From Phytomonas francai (Eukaryota; Euglenozoa; Kinetoplastea; Trypanosomatida; Trypanosomatidae), in assembly GCA_001766655.1 (NCBI GenBank), contig MJCC01000009.1, positions 191,496-255,495 on the forward strand: a DNA stretch of 64,000 bases. Direction: 5' to 3'. Shown one piece after another: positions 20,961 to 30,999 of the stretch. A program made the translations under genes and the position numbers. Under the pieces are notes generated by a model. That model ran no database searches. It had not been told where the DNA came from and saw only the letters and a program-made list of their open reading frames with translations. How positions within the stretch are numbered: position 1 is the stretch's first letter; the number at the start of each line of letters is the position of its first letter.

Positions 20961-23900
20961 ATGCGAATTCTGCACTCCAAAGCCACCACAGACCCGATTT
21001 TGCTGGTTTCTGCATGTCATAATATGAATCTTTTCGCTGTGGTCACGTCGACCACAATTACTGTTTATCGCTCGACCACTCTTACCGTCGTTGCCACTCT
21101 ATCGCTGTGCACCGGATACGTTAATCAGGTCATCGCATCCTCTGAAGAGCTCCGGCAGGTTCAGGAAACGATGAATCGGAAAGCGATTTGTGGGGAGGCG
21201 CACGGTGGTTCTTTTTCTCCTGCAATGCCCACCCTTGCTGACGGCAAGTACAAGTCAAACGTTGTGCCTTTTATTACGGACGGCATGGCAGCCTGGTCTC
21301 CGTCAGGAAGGCTCTTTACGTTTGCCCTTTTGTGTGGTGTGGTGCTATTGGTAGATGTCGAAAGCAGTGATCTGGTGCGCGTTTTCGTCCCGAAGCCTCG
21401 TCAAAGACCCACTGAAGCTGAGAGATCCATTGAAAACACGGCCTCCTCTTCTCACGCGTTTTGCCATGGTCATCGGGATGTAGAAGAACGGAATCGAAGC
21501 ACCCTCACGGAGGCTTCACGGGCGGCAAACCCCGCTACCTGCCTTTTTGGCGGATTCGCTCAGGCTGAGGCTGAGAAGGGGAGGGAGCGGTACGAAAAAG
21601 GGAATCCAGCAAGGGATATGCACTCCCACGCCCCGCCCACGACATCTCCCACCGCCAGCGATCCCGCGGTTATTTCGATCTCGACTGCGGTCGGGCCGGT
21701 CGCGGCGCTTGGCTGGACGACGGTGCCGTACTCCCAACGCAGCCCGCGCGATCCCTCGTTTTGCACGGCCGGCCTCTACGCCGAATGCCTTCCTCTGCAG
21801 CCGGGTCTCTCCTCCTCACTTCTGGCCGAGGTGGAGACCTCTTGGGAGCAAAAACGCGATCCCACCACCGCCGACGGGGATGCGAAGCATGCGGTGGCTA
21901 TTTTGATGATCCTTGATATGACCGGAGGCCTTAGTTTTATTGTGGGAGGTTTGAAGGAAGTTCACTTCATAACAATTTGCATCTCTTACCCTCCGGGAAA
22001 TGTAATCTGTGTGGAAAAGCTTATCACAGTGCCTGTGCAGGAAACCCAACCACGATGGACCCAGCTTTCGACGGATCTGCGTGAGGAAGGTGAGGGTGAG
22101 GGAGAAATGGAAGCCCATTCAACCGCACGGCCAGCTCGCGTCGCGGGGGATTCCTTTTTTTTCGGCCTCACCTCCCATTCCCTGCGTTCCCTCACAAAAC
22201 AGCTTGAACAGTATCGTGGTAAAAATCCCACCGAAAAGGCCTATGAAACGTTAAAAAAATGGGTGCAGCGAACCGTGCGTCATTCGCACCGCATGTACCT
22301 GGTTGTGAAGCCCACGAATGCTCAGGATTCGAATTATGATTCCTCCGCTGCTCGCCGCGAGCTCCTTGAAATTGACCTAGGCTTTCAACTCACGCGAATC
22401 GTCGATACGCGCACGGCGACGATCTGCGGTATGGCGGAGTACTGTCGTATCGCTCACGTCTGCCTGCAAGACCAACAGCAAATTTGGCGTGGCGTCCTCG
22501 AGAAGGGCTCTCGACTGCACCTGAGGCTCCCATCGAAGGCGGTTTTGCTGCGCGATGCTGTCGTCGAGCGCATCGCGCGGCCGAACCCGGCGGATTTGAT
22601 GGCCTATTACGCCAGCATCGACCCCTTCGTCCTCGTCGAGGATCTCGAAAAGCTCGGCAAGACGCTGCGGTGTGTGGTGAAGGCGGTGGAGCAGATCTGC
22701 TATCGCGGCTACGACGCCGCCATAAGCCTTTTGAGCACCTTCGGCGATTGCAATGCCGCCATCGGAGGCAGCCTCCAGAACGAGGGTCTGCACGCAAATG
22801 AAGAGGGGCGACCCCCAACCCAGAGGCTGTCCATGCGGGAGCTGAGCGCGGAGCTGATCGGCGTCGTCGGGGAGCTTCGGCGGTGCGCGGAGACCTTCCT
22901 TCGCTGCGTTCAGCTCGGCGTCAGCTATGAGCGGGATCTCCTTCAGTACGTCCTACATCGCTCCTCGCTTCTGCTCGCCCCCTCCACGGCGGCGTCGACG
23001 CGGGAGGGGGAAGGCAACTTTTCCACCGCCGCCATCGCGAACGCGAAGGGAAGCGCGGCGTCGATGAACGTTTCGACGGAGCCGCTGGCGGTCGAAAAGC
23101 ACCCGACGCTCCTTCGGACTCTTGAGCGGATTCATCGTGGAAGGAGCACCGTTCTGCCAGAGCACCCCACCGCCGGCGAGGTCGCCGAGGATTGCGAAAA
23201 GTGGGGCCGTCGCCTCGAGCGGCTCATTCGGTGTGCGCTGAATCTAACGTGTGGGGAGGAAGACGATGGACGCAATCGGGATCGAGCGCGTACGGCGGAA
23301 GATCGTGTGGATGCAAATCGTATTGACGGTATTATCTATGATAGAGCGTGTGGTGCGCGTTTCGTTGACCTTTGTGAGCCTCACGTAACGGGTTCTACGG
23401 GGGCTGATTCCAACGAAGGGTCAGACTTGTACGCCAACGAGGAAAAAGTACCTCTTGTTGGCTCTCCTCATTTAACAGCAAAGGTAGTTGAGGTTCCTGG
23501 CTTGTCCTTGGAACGAAAACCGCTACAAACGACGACCTGCGGGGAGCTCCATAGTGGGTATCTTTCAACCGATAACCATTCTTCGATTCGTCAGACGTGT
23601 TTATTCCATTTTTGTGGAAGCGCTGTTTCTTTGCAAACTCCCCCTACGAGCTCCCCCCAAGTGTCGTCTAATAGCTTGGTTCCTGTATGGTATGGTTACC
23701 TGCGCGAGGATCGACATTTATTCGTCTATCTTCCCGTGAGCGCGTGTGGGGAAATTCATCATAATTCGCCTAAATCTATCGAGCGGGAAAGCGCTAGCGA
23801 TGTTTTAGTGGTTGCCTTTAACGATGATACGGGAAATATTCTAATTAACGAAACGGAGGAGGTGGAGGAGGAGGAAGGAGAAAAGGGGAGGGAAGGTTCG

Positions 23901-24086
23901 TTGGTTCGAGAATGGGGTGTAGAAGAGAGCGGCGAGAATAAACCTGAGGTATCTAACACACTGATAGAGGTAAGCGGGATGCCGATCAGCGCGTCCAGTA
24001 TACGTGCTACAATGAGCCGTGCAAGGGAATTCTTCGTTGTCGCTGCAAATAGCCGATTCATTGTTTTCGATCTATACGATGACTAA
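20961..24086 (+). CDS. Anaphase-promoting complex subunit 4-like protein
   Basis: A 1041-residue protein that starts as a beta-propeller. Residues 12-48 (VSACHNMNLFAVVTSTTITVYR) are followed by AAWSPSGRLFTFALLCGVVLLVDVE at about 110-135 and then GPVAALGWTTVP. This order, with a WD-type blade, a line on live activity, and a short hydrophobic GPVxxxxW blade, matches APC4. The middle (about 520-680) is helical, with LRELxxELIGVVGELRRCAETFLRCVQLGVSYE as in the APC4 long helical domain. The C-terminal third returns to beta strands (SFLVVAFND, FFVVAANSRFIVFDLYDD). APC4 would be a scaffold in the ubiquitin ligase that triggers anaphase. Long Ser/Glu-rich inserts interrupt the fold. RIC1 and other propeller proteins are less good alternatives. 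The call rests on pattern, not a search. Confidence 0.5.
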   Translation: MRILHSKATTDPILLVSACHNMNLFAVVTSTTITVYRSTTLTVVATLSLCTGYVNQVIASSEELRQVQETMNRKAICGEAHGGSFSPAMPTLADGKYKSNVVPFITDGMAAWSPSGRLFTFALLCGVVLLVDVESSDLVRVFVPKPRQRPTEAERSIENTASSSHAFCHGHRDVEERNRSTLTEASRAANPATCLFGGFAQAEAEKGRERYEKGNPARDMHSHAPPTTSPTASDPAVISISTAVGPVAALGWTTVPYSQRSPRDPSFCTAGLYAECLPLQPGLSSSLLAEVETSWEQKRDPTTADGDAKHAVAILMILDMTGGLSFIVGGLKEVHFITICISYPPGNVICVEKLITVPVQETQPRWTQLSTDLREEGEGEGEMEAHSTARPARVAGDSFFFGLTSHSLRSLTKQLEQYRGKNPTEKAYETLKKWVQRTVRHSHRMYLVVKPTNAQDSNYDSSAARRELLEIDLGFQLTRIVDTRTATICGMAEYCRIAHVCLQDQQQIWRGVLEKGSRLHLRLPSKAVLLRDAVVERIARPNPADLMAYYASIDPFVLVEDLEKLGKTLRCVVKAVEQICYRGYDAAISLLSTFGDCNAAIGGSLQNEGLHANEEGRPPTQRLSMRELSAELIGVVGELRRCAETFLRCVQLGVSYERDLLQYVLHRSSLLLAPSTAASTREGEGNFSTAAIANAKGSAASMNVSTEPLAVEKHPTLLRTLERIHRGRSTVLPEHPTAGEVAEDCEKWGRRLERLIRCALNLTCGEEDDGRNRDRARTAEDRVDANRIDGIIYDRACGARFVDLCEPHVTGSTGADSNEGSDLYANEEKVPLVGSPHLTAKVVEVPGLSLERKPLQTTTCGELHSGYLSTDNHSSIRQTCLFHFCGSAVSLQTPPTSSPQVSSNSLVPVWYGYLREDRHLFVYLPVSACGEIHHNSPKSIERESASDVLVVAFNDDTGNILINETEEVEEEEGEKGREGSLVREWGVEESGENKPEVSNTLIEVSGMPISASSIRATMSRAREFFVVAANSRFIVFDLYDD

Positions 24087-24328
24087 ATTTAAAATTGCAT
24101 GCATGGAGATACGCAATACTTTTCCCCCTCTGACGAAAGGTGAGCACCGTTACATAAAGTAGGAAACGCCCTCCGATAATTTTTTATTATCCCTCGGCCT
24201 CTTTGTATACAGAGGAAAGAAAAAGGTATAAAAGCATGTACTAGTTATCCCAATCTCAGCATACTCATTCTTTTCTTCTTGCTTACTCCTTTCATCCTCG
24301 TTGATTTCTCTCTGCGTGTCATAACTTT

Positions 24329-24718
24329 ATGAAGAAAAAAATAAAAAGGAAAAAGGTTTATCTCTCAATTGTATCCATGTCAACGTTTTTTGAAAGTGAA
24401 GCCCTTCAAAAAGGCATCCGAACTACAATTGCGTCTGTCAAGGCAGTTTGGGGGTGGACACAGGAACGTCTATGGCCAATATATACTGTTGCGGTTGTTA
24501 TTTCTATCTTCAACATGATAGCGATCTCATCGGAAAAGCAAATCATTGCCGATCACTTCTTTGGCAGCAGAAATGAGAGCTTTGAGGAGCAAAAGGATAA
24601 TCTTCTGGAAGAAGGGAAGAAGTATTTTAACGAGGAGGTGTCGTTAGCAGTAAAGGAGAAGGTCTGGCAGATGCCGCCGGCGATGTTTAAGCGGCATTAT
24701 TCGAGCACCATGGCATAA
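24329..24718 (+). CDS. Small single-pass membrane protein, unknown function
   Basis: A 129-residue protein, or 113 residues if translation begins at the second in-frame ATG (24377, MSTFFESEALQ). That second start is the more natural one, because the first 16 residues are a bare Lys-rich run encoded by A-rich leader. One transmembrane helix (IYTVAVVISIFNMIAI, about residues 51-66) follows a helix with VKAVWGWTQERLW. A charged helix comes after it, and the end is basic and aromatic (MFKRHYSSTMA). The design would suit a small inner-mitochondrial-membrane subunit, but nothing in the sequence proves that. No family recognised. Confidence 0.65.
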   Translation: MKKKIKRKKVYLSIVSMSTFFESEALQKGIRTTIASVKAVWGWTQERLWPIYTVAVVISIFNMIAISSEKQIIADHFFGSRNESFEEQKDNLLEEGKKYFNEEVSLAVKEKVWQMPPAMFKRHYSSTMA

Positions 24719-25528
24719 CCTTTTTGATCACGCAATATAAAAGATACTCTAAATTTTGTATGATAAATAACGAGAAAAGAAGTCAAAATGAAGCGCTTTC
24801 GTGGTTTATTCTCTCATTTATTTGTGATTCTTTTTTTAGCAACACTAATGCAATAAGTAAAAGACGAAGATAGCTGTTCTGTGGGTGTGTGGGCGTATTG
24901 TATTTCCTTTTTATTGATTGCTTATATGGATCGATTGAGATGAACTGGTGGTGGGGATCAGACGATATTAAAAAAAGAAATACTTAAATCTATCGATGAT
25001 AATTTATTTTGTTGTCGTCGTTTATAATTATTGAATAAGCTGAGAATGGTGGCCTCTTCTAGGAGTTTCTCTCCGACTCTTTTCATCGCAAATGCCATAG
25101 GTGGGAGCAGAATCCATGGATACGATTTCGTTGAAAAGAGAAAGATTGAAAATTTTTGACCTGTTTGGTATGCATACCCCTCTAGCTCATTTTTTTTTTT
25201 TAATGATCTATATTTGCTGTAAAAAAAAAAGGAGAGCACATCTCATTTAATGCTTCGATGCTTCTTCAACCACTTGTCCCTTTTCAGTCTCATCATTTCC
25301 TCACCAATTTTCCTCGCCCACCTCCAAGGCTCTGTCGAAAGGGGGAAGGAAATTTTATTGCAGCAAGGCGACATCCCATTAATTTGTCTACTTTCCTTCA
25401 AAGTGTAACCTCGGTGTGCGCCTCGCTTCGTTCCCTTTTCTTTCGCCCCGCTCTTCTTCTGGGATCGTATAATCAAAAAAACGGTATCAGCCCCCCCCCC
25501 CCCCCTCCTACATTTTTGACAGATTGCG
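24719..25528. other. Intergenic region with a long C run
   Basis: No gene seen. A run of 15 C (25491-25505) lies 24 bases before the next ATG and could act as, or interrupt, the splice-acceptor tract. Confidence 0.55.
25491..25505. repeat. Poly(C) run
   Basis: Fifteen consecutive C, just upstream of the TBC-domain gene. Its exact length in the assembly is uncertain. Confidence 0.85.
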
Positions 25529-26521
25529 ATGTTCCCTCACTCCGGCTCCTCGGCATCGGTGAGTGCGCAGTACGCGAAAAGCCCGACGTACGACCCCGGC
25601 GATGAGAATACCGGCGACGATGCCCGCACCTTCGAGGAGCTCCTCGACGCCGAGGCCGCGGTCGACCTCGGGCGGCTCCGGGAGGCCTCCCGGCTCGGAG
25701 TTCATCCGAAGTACCGCGGGATCGTCTACCGCTACCTCCTCGGCGTCGCCCTCACCGATAAGTCGAGCGAGATGAGCGTGGAGCGGGGGCAGGAGCGCGA
25801 TTTCGAGCGCCTCCACCGCTCATCCCGCCGAGGGCAGCCCGCCAAAACGAACGAGGAAAAGAAGCCCTCGGCGAGGTGGGCGCGCGCGATTTCGGCGGCC
25901 CAGCACCGCGCGCCGTTCTCGCACAGCCTGGAGTGCCGCCAGTGGTTGGACGACGTGCTGGAATCCCTGCACGCGATCCACGGCGAGGCCTCCCGTGAGG
26001 AGGTCGCTATCCTCGTCCAACTCGTGTTGCCCTTCCAGGCGATCAAAGCCAACGCAAGGGATACTTTTTATTGCGTGTACACGATCCACAACCTCCTTAC
26101 CCACCACGGAAACCCATTGCAGGATGAGAAGTGCCTCCAGCAGCACTGCGGGAACTTCTTGATGCTCTTTCATACGCTCAATCCGATGCTCTATCGACAT
26201 TTTTTTACGCAAGGCATTACGACGCTGGAGTGGGTGCCGCGCCTGCTCTGCACGTTGCTAGCAGATCGCCTTCATCAGGAAGATCTTTTGCGAATCTGGG
26301 ATTACTACCTAGCCGATCCTGGAGAAACGTTAACCTTTTCCTTGCACCCTTTTGTCTGCTTAGCTCTCTTGGCTAACCTCACGGAGGATTTAGTTGAATG
26401 CGATAAGACAGAAATACTCTATCGCTTGGAACACATGCCGCGTATCAATGCCGAAGCCGTTCTCCAAAATGCGATTTCTATACGCGAAGACGTTTATACC
26501 AGGGGGTTGCTCTTCTCGTGA
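25529..26521 (+). CDS. TBC-domain protein, probably without GAP activity
   Basis: A 330-residue protein with the outline of a TBC (Rab GTPase-activating) domain. Residues 58-71 (HPKYRGIVYRYLLG) match the opening Arg-x-x-x-W/Y...LLG element. The later half has ITTLEWVPRLLCTLLADRL, LLRIWDYYLADPGE (about 253) and the closing helices LVECDKTEILYRLEHMP, in the family order. The two catalytic signatures are not seen: there is no IxxDxxR arginine-finger motif and no YxQG glutamine-finger motif in the middle region (QLVLPFQAIKANARDTFYCVY occupies the place). It may be a pseudo-GAP or scaffold, as in some small TBC proteins. Membrane traffic is the likely field. The start is the first ATG. Confidence 0.7.
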   Translation: MFPHSGSSASVSAQYAKSPTYDPGDENTGDDARTFEELLDAEAAVDLGRLREASRLGVHPKYRGIVYRYLLGVALTDKSSEMSVERGQERDFERLHRSSRRGQPAKTNEEKKPSARWARAISAAQHRAPFSHSLECRQWLDDVLESLHAIHGEASREEVAILVQLVLPFQAIKANARDTFYCVYTIHNLLTHHGNPLQDEKCLQQHCGNFLMLFHTLNPMLYRHFFTQGITTLEWVPRLLCTLLADRLHQEDLLRIWDYYLADPGETLTFSLHPFVCLALLANLTEDLVECDKTEILYRLEHMPRINAEAVLQNAISIREDVYTRGLLFS

Positions 26522-27040
26522 CAAGGGTTATCCCAAACGGTATTCCTCCTTGCTTTTTCTCACCTCCGTTTTTGCCAATACGTTTATCATAATATGAGGT
26601 AATGATTGGACTCTATGAAGTAAAATCGTAGTCTTGGAAGGAAAGTGGGTTGCCCTAGATGAAGGAACAAAAGAGAACATAAGCACGGGTTTTATTATCG
26701 ACAATATCGATCTTGTATCTTTGCTGGCGAAGATGATGAACACATTTCATAAACCTTTTCAATTTTCTTTAATAGCTCTATCTAAAGCACCCTGATGTAA
26801 GTTTATTTGAATAAGTCAACGTAGCATATGCCTGTGCATGTAAATGGCTCCATTAAGCGTAAGGCAAAAAATGAAGAAGCTTTACGTTCCTGTAAAAGCA
26901 AACAATTGGTATGGAATCTTTATATGCTCCTTTTTTAGATGAATTCATATATGAGGGTGTTTTAATTCTGCAGAACCCCGAAATTCGCATCGGTTTCACA
27001 ATGTCCTGTTAAGCTGACTAAGCGATCAAAGCAATGAAAA

Positions 27041-27208
27041 ATGTCTTTGGTATGTTTGTTCTCTCGAAAATGCTTGCATCATCCTCGTGATCTGTGTATC
27101 GTCGCTGAAGGCATAGTTCTCAGCGTCGCTAATGAAGGATTTATGAGGGAAACCGATGCCTTGGTGCTCACAGCTGGAGAGGAAAAGATGACTTGGGTTC
27201 ATTCATAG
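27041..27208 (+). CDS. Possible small ORF of 55 codons
   Basis: An ATG-started frame beginning MSLVCLFSRKCLHHPRD and ending KMTWVHS before TAG. It is noticeably richer in G and C than the DNA around it and uses mixed codons, unlike chance AT-rich frames. No domain is recognised. It may be a micro-protein, a fragment of a decayed gene, or chance. Confidence 0.25.
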   Translation: MSLVCLFSRKCLHHPRDLCIVAEGIVLSVANEGFMRETDALVLTAGEEKMTWVHS

Positions 27209-27287
27209 ACTCCAGCCGATTTCCAGCTAAAGTAGCAATGAAGGGAGGGAAGAGTGAATTTGGTAACCCAAGGGGAAACAACATGGT

Positions 27288-27306
27288 TATATATATATAT
27301 ATATAT
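27288..27306. repeat. (TA)n microsatellite
   Basis: Pure TA dinucleotide run. Confidence 0.9.
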
Positions 27307-27687
27307 GAAGTGTACTTTACTATTTAAATACATATCTCAAAAACATTGCAACACATTTTTACTACATTTAAGTGAGGTAGAATATGTTTTTCCCCCATGC
27401 ATATTCCTCTCTTCCTCTTCTCTCATTGAATAAATCACACTCGCTTCCAACATCACAAACTTCTCTGTATAGTTTATTTGCTGTCTTTGAAACTGAACGA
27501 ATGAGTTGTACCTTATTGAATCAACACCACAGTGAGCTGAGGTAATACTTTCATTTTTTTAAGGATATCATTGCATCATTATATTTTTTACGTAAAGTAT
27601 TTAAAAAGCAAACTGATATATAATTATTGTAACTAACGAGTTTCCCATTCTTGGACAAATACATATCTAAATTGTAATACACCTCAC

Positions 27688-30600
27688 ATGAATATTTTTA
27701 AGACGCCAAGGGCATCTTCCAACAGCGGTAGAGGCGCATGGGAGGAGGCAAAACGGGATTTCGAGGAGGATCTTGTCCAGGAATTGCTGAAGACCGATGA
27801 CGTGGACCGGCTTGTCTCATTGATAGTGCAAAAACACGAACGCCTCTCAACACCTTTGAGAGAAGGACCATTTTTAAGAGATGTGAAGTCCAAAGCATCA
27901 ATAAAAACGTTGTCGGAGTATCAAAGAAATGTCTCTTTGTTCCGACAGCCACAAAAATCTTCGAAAGCGCTATATTCTCCTCCTCCCCTTCACAACAACA
28001 CTGTTGGCGATTCCTGTCATACACTCAAAGACGACCCCTTTCGTTCACAATCGACCGGAATAAAACCGACGGTTTGGAAGGACACGTATAACACCCCTTC
28101 GCGTTTTTCGCCTTCGGTTAAATTGCGGGATCAACCCTATAAGAGCACACAGGGACTGTTAGACAGCGGCTATCATAAAGCTCCTGAAAAATATCCAAGT
28201 GGAGATGATCCTTATTCGTCCGAATTGGGCCGAGGTAGCCATAATTTGAATCTAATGAAGCAATTTGAAGCTCACGAAGACCATCCCATGTTGAGCGGTA
28301 ATTTAGACAGTGGTTTCAGAGGCCAACAAGTAAGTAGTCAAGGACTACACACCAGTTTGGATTATCCGGCACAGAGCGAAAAGACAGGCAACTCATTGGA
28401 TTTTCCATGGATACCCACACCCAATAAGTTTGACGATCTTTCCGAAGGCCTAGAAGACCCCCTGAAAGGACGCATATCCCATCAGTTGCAACTGCTCCGA
28501 AATTACCGGGAGCTGGCAAATATTTGCACACAGATGAGCGACCCCAAAGACCACAAGCTTAGTGTGTCAGACTCCCCTGAGAGACACGATACTCTTTTAA
28601 CTGGTACACCCTCAAATATCCTCAAAAATGACAACCGCATGAATATAACTTTAGGAAGCAAGGGTGACAGCACACCGGGACTGACACAAACAGGTTTAGC
28701 AACCCAAGATAATCGAATCCGCTATCCTTTAGCTAACAATCTAGTCAACCCCTACAAAAGTGAGATAGGGAAGAACGATCATGTGGACTCTAAACGACCC
28801 AACTCAAAGGAAAGTGAGGGGCATCACACAATACGGTTAGACAAAATGATCTTAATGCCCCCACCTCCTTCCCCCGGTTCGAACTTTCGAAACTCCCAGA
28901 CCCCCAGCACCCCGTGCGCTTCAATCAACGTGCCAATTGCGCGCTCTTCACCAAAAAGTTCTCGCTTTCTTAGCCCCTCCCGTAATCAATGGTACAATTA
29001 CGATAACTCCCCTACGGCCACCACTGAAGAGGCCGGCACTAGTTTCGGTGAGGAGGCAGAAGAAGAAGATGTCTACGCTGCAGAGTTCTTGAACGAAAGC
29101 TTAAGCAACTCCGCTATTCAACCACCTCAGATCATCGAGCGTGAGCAGCACCGGCGGATTTATACCTCCGAAGACCCAAATAGAGACAAAGGTCAGCAGT
29201 CTGACCTCAACTCAAGGCTTTTCCTCGGCGATTCATCCTCGAATACGAAGGCTCCTCCAGACAGCTCCACGCTTCTTCCACCTGATACCCGCCCCAAACC
29301 CCAGAGCTGCAGTGACAGTCAGGCAAAAATCTTGAACACCAAAGAGGAGCCCATCACAGACGCAACCGACACACAAAAAAACCTTCAGAGTTTCACTTGT
29401 GCAAACTTGGACGAAAAAGATGAGAGCACTGTGAATCAGGATCAAGGAGCTTTGTTAGTCAGTGACAAGGGAATTAAACCCCTCTCCCCCCAGATCGAGG
29501 TGGGTGTCGACGCCACAAATCATGACCAATCATCGAAACCGGCAAGCAAGGGGGCGCCCTCACACTTGGAGAGATCAAAGCTAAATTCTCTAAGGAGCTC
29601 CGCCAACACTGAACCCTCGTCTCTCGAGTACCAGACATCCTCATGGCGAAATCGGACGCCGGAGAAGAACCTATGGAGCTTCAGCACCAAACTCGAGGGC
29701 GACGACGACGACGACGACGGCCCGCACAACGCGCAGCTGCGGACACGGAAGCCGAACTCCCTGTCCAACACACCGATGACAGCCTGGGAGCCCCAGTTGG
29801 GGGAAGACGCGGACCACGGCAACCTGCGAGCCGCACCGAGCCGCCGCACCTGGCACGACGACGTTGGCCTCTCCGAGCGAAGCAGCCCGTACGGCTTCAG
29901 CAGCCGCCGCTCGCTGAGCAGCCCGAACCCCGTGCAGGGGCCGTACGCCGTGGTACGACAATGGGCCCCGCCGCCCACAGCACGCCCACGCCCACGCCCC
30001 CGTCCCCACAGCGTCGCGACGGCGAACAATGCCGGCGTCTTTGAGCCCCACCGCCCCGTCCGACAGCCCCCATCCCATTTACACCCCCAGTCCCATTTAC
30101 AGCCCCCATCCCATCTTCAGCCCGAGTTTCGTTTCCCACACCCGTCTCAGCGGGCCTCGTCCGCCCGTCGCAGCGAGGGGGTCGTGGCCTATGGCAGCCC
30201 ACGCGTGGAGCCGCCGGGGGCCCTTCGGACGAAAGGCCCGACGCCCCAGCCCCAGCCTGGCCCGGGCCAGAAGTCGCCCCCACCGGGCCTCCCACGGCCC
30301 ACGACACGGCAAAGCGGCGTCGTCGGAGGCCCCGATTCGGGTCCGATGGGCTCCCATCCACAGCCTTCACCCGGGAGTGAGGATAAGAGTAGCGCTAACC
30401 CCCTGTTAAACCTCCTGCGGTCTGGCATCCTGTATGCCTCCCTGTTAAAGAAGAACCCCCATGCTGCTAACCCAGATAACTCGGCAAGCCCAAAGGAAAT
30501 GCTTGAGAAGGGGAAACCCACCCTGCCTTCAGGCAAGAAACAGGAAACACCCAGGCAAGGTGCGGGCTCTGTCGTTTCCGACGTCATCAGGGCTAGTAGC

Positions 30601-30999
30601 AAATCAAAGTCAATTGTGTGGAAGTCCGGCAGCGCGGATTCGGTCCCGCGCTGCGACTCTAAAACCACAAATAGCACAGCAAAGAACCCCATTGGGGTTA
30701 AACACAATGCATCTCCGCAGCTATTAGGCGCAACCATGAAACACAGCCCAAACTCTTCGCAGGCGCAGAAACTTTCAGGGGTTGTGGGGATGGCTCCCCC
30801 CACCCGGGATGCATCCGCATCCCAGTGGAAACCTGTCGCCCTACCGCACCAAAACACCGTAGCCACCCCGGAAGCTGTTAATAGCAACCGAGTTCGGCTC
30901 AACTTCTTATCTCACAGTAGCCTTCCTCCGAGTAGTTCAGCGTCTATGTTGGCACAAAGATTCGCAATAGTGGGCTCGAATCCCCCAAAGGGAAACTAG
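27688..30999 (+). CDS. Long, mostly disordered protein of unknown function
   Basis: A 1103-residue protein without a recognisable catalytic domain. Only the first about 90 residues look folded: a charged helical segment (AWEEAKRDFEEDLVQELLKTDDVDRLV) with a heptad-like pattern. The rest is rich in Ser, Pro, Asn, Asp and Lys. It includes an Asp run (DDDDDDG, about residue 672), Pro-His repeats of the form PPSHLHPQSHLQ (about 790-812) and PRPRPRP. Many SP and TP sites suggest regulation by phosphorylation. The gene is Ser/Pro-biased throughout yet keeps one open frame across 3.3 kb, which supports real coding. A cytoskeletal or scaffold role would fit such a sequence, but nothing visible proves it. 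Confidence 0.75.
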   Translation: MNIFKTPRASSNSGRGAWEEAKRDFEEDLVQELLKTDDVDRLVSLIVQKHERLSTPLREGPFLRDVKSKASIKTLSEYQRNVSLFRQPQKSSKALYSPPPLHNNTVGDSCHTLKDDPFRSQSTGIKPTVWKDTYNTPSRFSPSVKLRDQPYKSTQGLLDSGYHKAPEKYPSGDDPYSSELGRGSHNLNLMKQFEAHEDHPMLSGNLDSGFRGQQVSSQGLHTSLDYPAQSEKTGNSLDFPWIPTPNKFDDLSEGLEDPLKGRISHQLQLLRNYRELANICTQMSDPKDHKLSVSDSPERHDTLLTGTPSNILKNDNRMNITLGSKGDSTPGLTQTGLATQDNRIRYPLANNLVNPYKSEIGKNDHVDSKRPNSKESEGHHTIRLDKMILMPPPPSPGSNFRNSQTPSTPCASINVPIARSSPKSSRFLSPSRNQWYNYDNSPTATTEEAGTSFGEEAEEEDVYAAEFLNESLSNSAIQPPQIIEREQHRRIYTSEDPNRDKGQQSDLNSRLFLGDSSSNTKAPPDSSTLLPPDTRPKPQSCSDSQAKILNTKEEPITDATDTQKNLQSFTCANLDEKDESTVNQDQGALLVSDKGIKPLSPQIEVGVDATNHDQSSKPASKGAPSHLERSKLNSLRSSANTEPSSLEYQTSSWRNRTPEKNLWSFSTKLEGDDDDDDGPHNAQLRTRKPNSLSNTPMTAWEPQLGEDADHGNLRAAPSRRTWHDDVGLSERSSPYGFSSRRSLSSPNPVQGPYAVVRQWAPPPTARPRPRPRPHSVATANNAGVFEPHRPVRQPPSHLHPQSHLQPPSHLQPEFRFPHPSQRASSARRSEGVVAYGSPRVEPPGALRTKGPTPQPQPGPGQKSPPPGLPRPTTRQSGVVGGPDSGPMGSHPQPSPGSEDKSSANPLLNLLRSGILYASLLKKNPHAANPDNSASPKEMLEKGKPTLPSGKKQETPRQGAGSVVSDVIRASSKSKSIVWKSGSADSVPRCDSKTTNSTAKNPIGVKHNASPQLLGATMKHSPNSSQAQKLSGVVGMAPPTRDASASQWKPVALPHQNTVATPEAVNSNRVRLNFLSHSSLPPSSSASMLAQRFAIVGSNPPKGN

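Larger units (their letters stand above)
26522..27687. other. 1.2-kb intergenic region with small ORFs
   Basis: No gene of normal size. Three coding-like fragments lie in a row: an ATG-less piece at about 26616-26792 containing KWVALDEGTKENISTGFI, a 36-codon ATG ORF at 26828-26938, and a 55-codon ATG ORF at 27041-27208. A (TA)n run follows at 27288-27306. Confidence 0.45.
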
